The notes under the pieces are model-generated. The model was not told the origin of the DNA. It was given only the letters and a program-made list of their open reading frames with translations, and did not search any database. A program made the position numbers and the translations under genes. A stretch of 64,000 nucleotides of DNA. Source: Kastovskya adunca ATA6-11-RM4 (lineage in GTDB: Bacteria; Cyanobacteriota; Cyanobacteriia; Cyanobacteriales; Coleofasciculaceae). Where the stretch lies: the NCBI GenBank assembly GCA_019359445.1, contig JAHHHJ010000021.1, forward strand, positions 1-64,000, written 5' to 3'. Numbering within the stretch: position 1 is the first letter of the stretch; each line of letters begins with the position of its first letter. Shown here one piece after another: positions 56,800 through 64,000 of this stretch.

Positions 56800-58112
56800 A
56801 GGTGCGATCGCGGCGGTTATGGGTACTAGGAGCGATGGTAGCGGCACTAATTTTGATTACCCTGTTTGCTGCTCCTAACAATGGTTCCCTTAATAGTGGT
56901 TCTACCTATGGACGCGCTCCCCATGACTACGGAGCATGGTATGCGTTTATGGAAAAACGGCAGGGTTCTATTGAGCGTTGGCGAAAACCTTTTGAGGATT
57001 TGGCGGATCAGGAGGATAGCGAACGTCCGATGACACTGTTGCGCGTCAACAGTTCTTTGACAAAAAAAGAAATTAGTGATGCAGAAAGGGATTGGGTACA
57101 AAAGGGCAATACCCTGATCGTTTTGGGAGTGAGACAGCCCGTTACCGCCGCCACTTTCAGCAGTCAGCAAGATAGCGCATCGGGAAAAGTGAAGATTGAG
57201 ACGAGGCGACGAGCTAGAGAAGTTGAGACAATTCTTTTAGGCGATCGCTTCGGGGGAACAGTTTGGCAAGAACCGATGGGAAAAGGACGAGTCATCTTCG
57301 CCACCACCCCTCATCTCGCCGCCAACGCCTATCAAGACGAACCGGGTAACTATGAATTTCTCGCCCAACTGGTTACGCAACAGCTACCTGTCGGGGTACA
57401 AAATAAACCCGCCAACGGCGAAGGAGGCGAACCGGGTAACTCTATCAACGGACTAGGAAATAGCCCCACCGCCAACGGCGAAGGAAGCCAACCGGGTAAC
57501 TCTATCAACGGATTAGGAAATAGCCCCACCGCCAACGGCGAAGGAAGCCAACCGGGTAACGCTAAACTTCTCCCACCCGTTGCTACACAACAGCCGCCTG
57601 TCTTCGTCGATGAATACAGTCACGGCTACAAAGATAGAGAAACAATTAAGCGCGAGGTCGGAGTAGACAGCATCTGGGATTATTTAGGAAGAACGCCTCT
57701 ATTTCCTGTTCTGGTGCAGGGATTAGTCCTACTTGTGGTGCTAATTTGGTCAAAAAATCGTCGCTTTGGCCCTCCTCTCACCTTAACTTCCCCAACCGTT
57801 AACAATAGTGAAGCGTATATTGAGGCGTTAGCAGGTGTCTTGCGTAAAGCTAACAGCACTGAGTTTGTTGTCGAAGTCGTAGGCAAAGAAGAACAATTGC
57901 AACTGCAAGCGCAACTGGGATTAGGTCAAACATTACTGGATGAGCAAACCCTGGTAGATGCTTGGGTGCAGCAAACTGGACGTTCGGGTGCGGAACTCAA
58001 ACAACTACTACAAGTGGGGCGAAAGCGAAGATTGAGCGATACAGACTTGCTAAGGTGGTTGGATAAATGGCAGCACCATCGTCATCCTTTTAGAAGAAAG
58101 AGTGAAGGATGA
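56796..58112 (+). CDS. DUF4350 domain protein with internal 20-residue repeats
   Basis: A 438-residue protein. It has an N-terminal helix (LWVLGAMVAALILITLFA), a DUF4350-like domain (YGRAPHDYGAWYAFMEKRQG ... LIVLGVRQPV), a second transmembrane helix (LFPVLVQGLVLLVVLIWSK, about residue 305) and a C-terminal helical domain. Residues about 206-255 are 2.5 copies of a 20-residue Gly/Asn-rich repeat (57411-57560). The repeats stay in frame. It works with the flanking genes of the MoxR cluster, probably as membrane subunit. Confidence 0.8.
   Translation: MKVRSRRLWVLGAMVAALILITLFAAPNNGSLNSGSTYGRAPHDYGAWYAFMEKRQGSIERWRKPFEDLADQEDSERPMTLLRVNSSLTKKEISDAERDWVQKGNTLIVLGVRQPVTAATFSSQQDSASGKVKIETRRRAREVETILLGDRFGGTVWQEPMGKGRVIFATTPHLAANAYQDEPGNYEFLAQLVTQQLPVGVQNKPANGEGGEPGNSINGLGNSPTANGEGSQPGNSINGLGNSPTANGEGSQPGNAKLLPPVATQQPPVFVDEYSHGYKDRETIKREVGVDSIWDYLGRTPLFPVLVQGLVLLVVLIWSKNRRFGPPLTLTSPTVNNSEAYIEALAGVLRKANSTEFVVEVVGKEEQLQLQAQLGLGQTLLDEQTLVDAWVQQTGRSGAELKQLLQVGRKRRLSDTDLLRWLDKWQHHRHPFRRKSEG
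57411..57560 (+). repeat. 60-bp in-frame tandem repeat inside the DUF4350 gene
   Basis: Two full copies (57411-57470, 57471-57530) and a half copy (57531-57560) of a unit beginning GCCAACGGCGAAGGA. An earlier GACGAACCGGGTAACTAT at about 57337-57354 may be the seed. The unit of 60 bp keeps the frame. Confidence 0.95.
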
Positions 58113-58197
58113 AAGAAAAGATATTCGGCGTTTGCGATCGCAGCAAAGCCGTTGCTGTTCGTGCAGCGTTCTCCACAGGGGTAGTTAGGGAGCAAGG

Positions 58198-59160
58198 ATG
58201 AAAGATGCAATTGATATAGATAACACGCTGTTTAACCGCCTGAGCCAAACTCTTAGCAAAGTTATTGTCGGTCAATCTTCCTTGGTGCAACAGTTGCTAG
58301 TCGCCCTATTGAGTGGCGGACATGTGATTATTGAAGGCGTACCAGGAACGGGAAAAACTCTGACGGTGAAGGTGCTGGCACAGTTGATTCAAGCTGATTT
58401 TCGACGGGTTCAACTCACCCCAGATATTTTGCCTTCGGATATCCTGGGGACGAATATTTTTGACATGGGTACCCGTGGCTTTACGTTAAAAAAGGGCCCT
58501 GTTTTTACAGAAATTCTCCTCGCTGACGAAATTAACCGCACGCCACCCAAAACTCAAGCCGCATTGTTGGAAGCGATGGAGGAGCAGCAGGTAACGCTTG
58601 ATGGCGAGACATTGCCGTTGTCAGAATTATTTTGGGCGATCGCCACGCAAAATTCCCTGGAATTTGAAGGAACTTACCCGCTACCAGAGGCGCAGTTAGA
58701 CCGCTTTTTGTTCAAGCTGGTGGTGGATTACCCCAATGCAGCCGCCGAAAAGCAAATGTTGCTCAATAGTCAGGCAGGATTTCGCCCTAAACGGCTCGAT
58801 TTAGTGCGAATTAAACCCTTAGCCACGGTAGAGCAGATTTTGAGCGCTCGTAAAGCAGTGCAGGCGGTAAAGGTGGAAGACAAGGTAATTGATTACGTGT
58901 TGGCGTTAGTGCAGCGCACGCGACAGCATCCCGATCTCGCCTTAGGTGCTTCGCCGCGTTCGGCGGTGGCTTGGCTACAAAGCACTAAAGCTCAAGCTTG
59001 GCTAGCAGGACGCGATTATGTGACGCCGGATGATGTGAAGGATATTGCACTACCGCTTTTACGCCACCGCTTGATCCTAAAACCGGAAGCGCAGTTCGAT
59101 TATTTACAGATTGACGCGGTGATTGCGTCGTTACTTAAGCAAGTAGCAGTACCCAGGTGA
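58198..59160 (+). CDS. MoxR-family AAA+ ATPase
   Basis: A 320-residue MoxR ATPase, a class of chaperones that help assemble protein or metal complexes. Walker A is GVPGTGKTL (about residues 47-55), Walker B ILLADEINR (about 106-114), sensor 1 FWAIATQN, and sensor 2 GASPRSAVAWLQ. The start ATG at 58198 is followed by a normal N-terminus. It lies with DUF58, DUF4129 and DUF4350, the partners such systems usually have. Confidence 0.95.
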   Translation: MKDAIDIDNTLFNRLSQTLSKVIVGQSSLVQQLLVALLSGGHVIIEGVPGTGKTLTVKVLAQLIQADFRRVQLTPDILPSDILGTNIFDMGTRGFTLKKGPVFTEILLADEINRTPPKTQAALLEAMEEQQVTLDGETLPLSELFWAIATQNSLEFEGTYPLPEAQLDRFLFKLVVDYPNAAAEKQMLLNSQAGFRPKRLDLVRIKPLATVEQILSARKAVQAVKVEDKVIDYVLALVQRTRQHPDLALGASPRSAVAWLQSTKAQAWLAGRDYVTPDDVKDIALPLLRHRLILKPEAQFDYLQIDAVIASLLKQVAVPR

Positions 59161-59195
59161 GTGCTGAGGGGGAATAATATAGGAGACTTAAACAA

Positions 59196-60503
59196 ATGAT
59201 TCCTACCGTTCGCCTTTATTTGCTGCTGCTGCTAGGGGTGGCGATCGCTGCTATAACTGCCCTGATCTGGAATACTCAAGTAAGTATCCTGACCACGCTG
59301 CTATTTGATGGCTTAATTCTCGCTTTAGCATTCTGGGATGGACGACGGGTAAAAGCTAACCGGGTGGAAGTAACGCGCCTTCCCTTACAGCGTCTTTCCA
59401 TTGGGCGAGATAATCCAGTTGTGCTGTCGGTGCGATCGCCTAATCAAGTTGCAAAACTTCACCTGCGCGACTACTACCCGTTGGAATTTGCGGTTTCTTC
59501 ACCCACACTAACGGCATCTCTGCAACCAAATAGCAGCGCTGAACTCACTTACACCGTCCACCCCAATCAGCGCGGTGAGTTTCCGTGGGGAGACATTCAG
59601 GTGCGACAACTCGGACAGTGGGGTCTAGCATGGCATGATTGGAAAATCCCCGCTAGTAAGACGGTGGCGGTTTATCCAGATTTGATTGGGTTGCGAGAAC
59701 TTTCGATTCGCCTGGCGCTGCAAAATACGGGTACGATGCGCCAAGCCCGACGTTTAGGAGGGGGTACAGAATTTGCGGAACTGCGGGACTATAGCATTGG
59801 TGACGATACGCGCCTAATTAATTGGAAAGCGACGGCGCGACGCAATCGTCCTTTAGTGCGGGTGTTAGAACCCGAACGGGAGCAAACTCTGATTATCTTA
59901 CTCGACCAAGGTCGCTTGATGACGGCACAGGTGCAGGGGTTGAAACGATTTGATTGGGGTTTGAATGCCACGTTGTCCCTAGCATTAGCGGGATTGAATC
60001 GCGGCGATAAAGTAGGCGTTGGCGTTTTTGATCGAGAAGTCACCACATGGATTCCTCCAGAACGGGGACAGCATCAACTCTCGAAATTAATTGAACGTCT
60101 GACTCCGATTCAGCCAGTGTTGTTAGAACCTGACTATGTAGGTGCTGTAACCAAATTCGTCAATCAGCAAACTAGGCGATCGCTAGTGGTTCTGATTACA
60201 GACTTGGTTGATATTACCGCTTCGTCGGAACTGCTGTCTGCACTCGCACGCCTGACGCCTCGCTACTTACCCTTTTGCGTAACGCTACGCGATCCGCAAG
60301 TTGATAAATTGGCGCACGCTCCCACTGAAACCGTTGAAACAACTTACACTCGTGCAGTTGCTTTGGATTTACTTGCTCAACGTCAAGTGGCGTTTGCCCA
60401 GCTTAAGCAAAAAGGTGTTTTAGTTTTAGATGCACCAGCCAATCAGATTAGCGAACAACTAGTTGAGCGTTATTTGCAACTCAAGGCGCGGAATTTGCTT
60501 TGA
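59196..60503 (+). CDS. DUF58 (vWA-like) domain protein
   Basis: A 435-residue protein with two N-terminal transmembrane helices (about residues 5-45) and a DUF58 domain with the block EFAELRDYSIGDDTRLINWKATARR (about 190-214), followed by a vWA-like fold (TLIILLDQGRLM). AGGAGA lies before the ATG at 59196. It is the usual membrane partner of MoxR. Confidence 0.93.
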   Translation: MIPTVRLYLLLLLGVAIAAITALIWNTQVSILTTLLFDGLILALAFWDGRRVKANRVEVTRLPLQRLSIGRDNPVVLSVRSPNQVAKLHLRDYYPLEFAVSSPTLTASLQPNSSAELTYTVHPNQRGEFPWGDIQVRQLGQWGLAWHDWKIPASKTVAVYPDLIGLRELSIRLALQNTGTMRQARRLGGGTEFAELRDYSIGDDTRLINWKATARRNRPLVRVLEPEREQTLIILLDQGRLMTAQVQGLKRFDWGLNATLSLALAGLNRGDKVGVGVFDREVTTWIPPERGQHQLSKLIERLTPIQPVLLEPDYVGAVTKFVNQQTRRSLVVLITDLVDITASSELLSALARLTPRYLPFCVTLRDPQVDKLAHAPTETVETTYTRAVALDLLAQRQVAFAQLKQKGVLVLDAPANQISEQLVERYLQLKARNLL

Positions 60504-60522
60504 ATTTTTCTAATTTATTGAT

Positions 60523-61485
60523 TTATGCTCGGCTGGGTACTTTACAACTGCAATATATTATTAAAAGCGTAAATAATACTATTCCAACTAAATACTTAAT
60601 TGGAGCTGGAACTACTGGACTCGGTGAGAAAAAGCCCTCAATTGTACCTGCGATAATTAGCATCGGCACAATGCCAAAAACTAATTGTGCGGCTTGGGAA
60701 CCGTAGAGTTTCAACGCATCGGCACGGCGATATTTACCAGGAAATAAAATTGCTCTGCCAATTAGTAAACCTGCACCACCTGCTAAGAAGATAGCGGGCA
60801 ATTCTAAAGAACCGTGAGGAAAGACAAACGCCCAGAAGGGGTAGGCTAAGTTATTTTGACCAACTAAAGTGGCGATCGCGCCGATATGCAATCCGTTGTA
60901 AGCCAGGATAAATGTAGTATATGCCCCCGCTGTTATTCCACCCGCGATCGCTGCAAAAGATACCTTCAAGTTATTGATCGTAATGTTGCTAGAAGCGAGG
61001 GGTTCAATCCCGACAATCGATCCCATCCACAATTCCCCCTTGTCGCGCACTTTCACAATTAAATCTTCCGGAACCACCAGCGACATAAACACCGGATCGC
61101 TCCAAGCGAACCACCAAGCCACCAGCGCCCCCAGTGCGAAAATCGCCGTCGCCAGCGCGATGTAGCCAAAGGTTTCTTGCACCACCGCCGGAAAACCCCA
61201 GCGATAAAACTGCACCGCTCCTTGCCATTCCGTGCGGCGCGAACCCTGATAGATCTGGCTGTAGCTGCGCGATGTCAGTCTTTGCAAGTCTTGTACCAGC
61301 GTGTTTCCCAGAGAATTTGTCCGCGCCCGCGCTAAATCTGCGGAAACTGAGCGATAAAGACTCGCGAGTTCCCTAATTTCTGAAGCTGGCAAGGATTTAA
61401 GCCCTTTTTTCTCCACTTGCTGCAAAAGCGCCTCCAATCTTCGCCAGTTTGGTTCTCGCCGCGCAATCCAACGTTGAACATTCAT
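60523..61485 (-). CDS. SpoIIM-like (stage II sporulation protein M family) membrane protein
   Basis: A 320-residue integral membrane protein with a helical cytosolic N-terminus (about 1-100, RREPNWRRLEALLQQ ... LASLYRSVSADLARARTNSL) and five to six hydrophobic segments afterwards, with the block FPHGSLELPAIFLAGGAGLL typical of SpoIIM. Cyanobacteria do not sporulate; members of this family occur in MoxR-DUF58-RDD clusters. The stop lies 19 bp from the DUF58 stop, in convergent orientation. Confidence 0.9.
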   Translation of the reverse strand: MNVQRWIARREPNWRRLEALLQQVEKKGLKSLPASEIRELASLYRSVSADLARARTNSLGNTLVQDLQRLTSRSYSQIYQGSRRTEWQGAVQFYRWGFPAVVQETFGYIALATAIFALGALVAWWFAWSDPVFMSLVVPEDLIVKVRDKGELWMGSIVGIEPLASSNITINNLKVSFAAIAGGITAGAYTTFILAYNGLHIGAIATLVGQNNLAYPFWAFVFPHGSLELPAIFLAGGAGLLIGRAILFPGKYRRADALKLYGSQAAQLVFGIVPMLIIAGTIEGFFSPSPVVPAPIKYLVGIVLFTLLIIYCSCKVPSRA

Positions 61486-61564
61486 GACAGTTTCCGGAAA
61501 TTCTACTAAATCTGGCTAAGATCTCGGCAAACTTTATTCTCTCTATAAACGGAGAAGTCTAGCC

Positions 61565-62401
61565 GTGTCTGGAAACCTAAGTTCTACCCAATCCATGGGG
61601 CCGCTCAGTGTGGGCAATGTTGTCAGTGCTGCTTTGCGGATTTATCGCGATCGCTTCAAGTTGTATTATCGTTTAGCATTCATCGCTTATCTATGGATAT
61701 TAGTGCCAGTTTATGGCTGGGCAAAATTTACGGCAATCTCTGCGCTGATCTCGCGTCTAGTATTTGGTGAAATCACCGACCGTCCAGAACCCGTGAATGA
61801 AGCCCGTCGCCCTGTAGAGCGCAAGCTATGGAGTTTTTTAGGGGCGGGACTTTTAGTATGTTTGATCTTGATCGGGGTATGGTTGGGTTTCTCTATCGTT
61901 TTTGGTATTCTGGCAGGACTGCTAGGTACAATCTTGGGGCAGAATCCTACAGTGCTTCCTGTTTTGGCTCTCTTGGGAGTTGTTGCGTTCATTGCCTTTG
62001 TTATAGGATTCATCCGGCTTATCTCCCGCTTGTTTCTTGTTGAGGTGCCGCTAGCGATTGAGAACGATCTAGGTGCCACGTCAGCCATTAATCGCAGTTG
62101 GCAGTTAACTAAAGGTTATGTCTCGCGCTTGCAGTGGATAGTCTTTGTCGCCTTTTTGCTCACCCTTCCCGTATCGATTGCTATTCAAATTTTTCTTACC
62201 ATCGTTCAGGTTGTCTTAGGGGCTGTATTATCAACTGAATCTGGCATTTTTGGCTTTCTCTATTTTGTGCTAGTTCTGGGATTGAGTTTGGCTAGTGGTG
62301 CGCTTGTGGTTCCCTTTTGGCAAGCCATTAAAGCCATCGTCTACTACGACCTTCGCAATCGTAAAGAAGGTATGGATTTAAAACTACGCAAGTCGAGGTA
62401 G
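61565..62401 (+). CDS. multi-TM membrane protein of the MoxR/RDD cluster
   Basis: A 278-residue protein with about six transmembrane helices (for example YYRLAFIAYLWILVPVYGWA, LIGVWLGFSIVFGILAGLLG, LLGVVAFIAFVIGFI, IVFVAFLLTLPVSIAIQIFL). It resembles the glycerophosphoryl-diester-phosphodiesterase-type membrane domain proteins of unknown function. The start is GTG at 61565. It is divergent from the SpoIIM-like gene and precedes the RDD gene. Confidence 0.75.
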   Translation: MSGNLSSTQSMGPLSVGNVVSAALRIYRDRFKLYYRLAFIAYLWILVPVYGWAKFTAISALISRLVFGEITDRPEPVNEARRPVERKLWSFLGAGLLVCLILIGVWLGFSIVFGILAGLLGTILGQNPTVLPVLALLGVVAFIAFVIGFIRLISRLFLVEVPLAIENDLGATSAINRSWQLTKGYVSRLQWIVFVAFLLTLPVSIAIQIFLTIVQVVLGAVLSTESGIFGFLYFVLVLGLSLASGALVVPFWQAIKAIVYYDLRNRKEGMDLKLRKSR

Positions 62402-62535
62402 TACGGTTCGCCAAGTAGGAGCAGAAACAACACTTGATCAGTGATGGAAGTGGAAATGCGATCGCCACTACTGGTCAACTACTAGTTTTTGGTGTAATAA
62501 AAAGGCAATCTCCCCGTTGTTTCTGCTTTACTACC

Positions 62536-63324
62536 ATGCACTTTTTCAATCGAGTCAGGCTGCAAACTCCAGAAAGCGTTGAACTGGAATTTACCCTAGC
62601 CGGGATTGGTAACAGGGCTTATGCTCTGTTAATTGACTATATTGTTTTAGGCTTAATCTTAACTGGATTTACAACGGCTTGGGTTTATATTTCTTATCAA
62701 CTGTCAGATATTATAGAAAATTTAGGCGTTAGCTCTAATACCCTGGGACTTTGGCTATTGGCCAGTTGGCTGTTAATTACCTTTTTTATATATGCCGGGT
62801 ACTTTGTTTTTTTTGAAGCAATATGGCAAGGTCAAACCCCTGGTAAACGCTACACCAAAATCCGTGTTATTCGTGACGATGGTAGACTAATTGGATTACA
62901 ACAATCTACTCTCCGGGCTTTGCTGCGTGCTGTAGATGAGCTTTTATTTATTGGCGTATTTTTTATTATCTTCAGTAAACGCGAGAAACGTTTAGGCGAT
63001 TGGCTAGCAGGAACTATTGTTGTTCAAGAAGAACAGTCTATTAATTCAGAAAAATTACAAGTTTCTGACCAAGCAAAAGCCTTAGCAAAACAGTTACAAA
63101 TAGAGGCAGATTTGTCTCGTTTGTTGCCAGAAGACTTTGCGGTGATTCGAGAGTATTTGCAGCGACGCCAGACAATGACCCTGGAGGCAAAAGTGGAGTT
63201 GAGCCGACAACTGGCTAATCAAGTTAAAGCGATCATTGCCTTAGAAAAAGTACCGAAAGATGTCACCCCCAATTTATTTTTAGAAGCAGTGTACTTCGCT
63301 TATCAGCAACAGTCTCTATACTGA
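62536..63324 (+). CDS. RDD family membrane protein
   Basis: A 262-residue RDD protein. The start is ATG at 62536 (MHFFNRVRLQTPESVELEF), the common start of cyanobacterial homologs; an upstream ATT/ATG-less extension is not needed. Hydrophobic helices lie at about residues 30-55, 70-95 and 135-155, with the family features GNRAYALLIDYIVLG and GQTPGKRYTKIRVIRDDGR. The C-terminal half is cytosolic and helical. The role is unknown; some RDD proteins act in ion transport. Confidence 0.9.
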   Translation: MHFFNRVRLQTPESVELEFTLAGIGNRAYALLIDYIVLGLILTGFTTAWVYISYQLSDIIENLGVSSNTLGLWLLASWLLITFFIYAGYFVFFEAIWQGQTPGKRYTKIRVIRDDGRLIGLQQSTLRALLRAVDELLFIGVFFIIFSKREKRLGDWLAGTIVVQEEQSINSEKLQVSDQAKALAKQLQIEADLSRLLPEDFAVIREYLQRRQTMTLEAKVELSRQLANQVKAIIALEKVPKDVTPNLFLEAVYFAYQQQSLY

Positions 63325-63589
63325 TGACTAAGCACCCGCTGTCCTAACCTGCGATGCTGCAAAGCGTTGAATTATCAACATGCAGCGATCGCTACATCTG
63401 TCAACAAGACTTTGATAGATGATAGAAAGGCGTTAATAAACCGCTGAAAGTGGGAGCCTGCGTCTCTAGGAGAGGCGAATGGCTCAACATCCAATACCCT
63501 CAGATAGAGGAAAATTCGCTGGAATTAACGCTAAATTCGACTACGGCAAGGCTGGGCTTTGGTGATACAAGTGAAGGGTTATATCTGAA

Positions 63590-64000
63590 ATGATTGTAGA
63601 TACAAGCACTGATGCATCTCGCGTCAATGCCAGAACTAGTGATGCCTTTGATATTTTTAATCTCAAGCATTATATGGGGCCAAACCCCTATTTAAATACG
63701 GCGGCGTTAGTATTTGACTTCGCTTTGACGGGATATCTAGCGCCTCGCCCACTGGAGGATTATATCTCCGCCGTTAGCGATCGCTATCCCCATATGGGTG
63801 AAGAGAAGTACGATTCTTACGTTCAGCTTTTTGCCCGCACCGTGTCAGAGATGGGAAAGCTGGATATGGGACTACACCTGAATCGCTGGAGTCTCAAACC
63901 CTATGAAGATTGCGTCCGAGTCAGCGTGCAAACACTTCATGCTCGTACACAGCGAACCGTAGCTTACGCCGTTTGGGACTGGTTTGAATGCATTACCCAA
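63590..64000 (+). CDS. cyanophycin-synthetase-like protein, N-terminal part
   Basis: An open frame of 137 codons runs off the right edge. It begins MIVDTSTDASRVNARTS and contains KHYMGPNPYLNTAALVFDF, then RYPHMGEEKYDSYVQLFART and GKLDMGLHLNRWSLKPYED. The GPN block and the general layout resemble the N-terminal domain of cyanophycin synthetase and related Mur-ligase/ATP-grasp enzymes. This is a recollection-based judgement. The catalytic parts lie outside the window, so the assignment is tentative. Confidence 0.55.
   Translation, partial: MIVDTSTDASRVNARTSDAFDIFNLKHYMGPNPYLNTAALVFDFALTGYLAPRPLEDYISAVSDRYPHMGEEKYDSYVQLFARTVSEMGKLDMGLHLNRWSLKPYEDCVRVSVQTLHARTQRTVAYAVWDWFECITQ

Noticed and set aside
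56847-57170. 107-residue minus-strand open frame in the DUF4350 gene
   Set aside because: It is a shadow of the coding strand with no recognisable features.

Overview
The window is chromosomal DNA from a cyanobacterium. The evidence is direct: a full-length magnesium chelatase subunit H (chlH), a carboxysome shell protein (ccmP), cyanophycinase (cphB), a tmRNA with a cyanobacterial-type tag, a PEP-CTERM protein, Uma2-family nucleases, and very many copies of the HIP1 octamer GCGATCGC. The purine-rich GAGCAGGGG arrays, the CTTCATCCTTCACCC arrays and the C6-T5-A2-G6 palindromes suggest a larger, repeat-rich genome. I cannot fix genus or order from this window alone.

Layout. 0-16 kb is mostly housekeeping: the 3' part of ftsH, a thioredoxin-fold protein, a tyrosine-phosphatase-like protein, an LpxB-like glycosyltransferase, chlH, a Uma2 protein, a degraded HicB antitoxin relic, an FAD oxidoreductase and metH. 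17-27 kb holds an exported PEP-CTERM serine protease, a PEBP/YbhB protein, YbjQ, a TPR protein, clpP, a two-domain conserved unknown, an RNase II/R-family exoribonuclease behind a long leader rich in inverted repeats, and ubiX. 27-29.7 kb has a tautomerase-like protein and a compact stress-type operon: a coiled-coil protein, a Pmp3/YqaE proteolipid and a holin-4-like membrane protein, ending in a strong terminator. A tRNA-like relic follows.

31.1-34.9 kb is the accessory, decaying part. It contains a Uma2 gene, a DUF559 endonuclease pseudogene bracketed by 31-bp inverted repeats, a VapB-like antitoxin whose VapC partner is cut after its first seven residues beside one of those repeats, an N-terminally truncated M50 metalloprotease and an HlyD-type adaptor with an in-frame stop. 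Two sequence blocks (38 bp and 20 bp) occur on both sides of this interval, pointing to recombination.

35-56 kb carries LapA-like, HTH-STAND NTPase, aroK, comB-like, a second LpxB-like protein, a histidine kinase with a degenerate MHYT-like membrane part, Omp85, a Ser/Thr kinase, ssrA (tmRNA), a pentapeptide-repeat protein, ccmP, a RodZ-like protein, the co-directional group DUF3727-mltG-yqeG-proB, and cphB. 56.2-63.3 kb is a MoxR-type cluster (DUF4129, DUF4350, MoxR ATPase, DUF58, SpoIIM-like, multi-TM protein, RDD protein), probably a membrane-associated assembly or chaperone system. The window ends inside a gene that looks like the N-terminus of a cyanophycin-synthetase-like ligase.

The observations most worth following are the DUF559 cassette with its inverted repeats and its junction with vapBC, the structured leader before the RNase gene, the tRNA-like relic at 29.8 kb, the effector-less HTH-STAND protein, and the histidine kinase whose MHYT motif has lost its signature residues.
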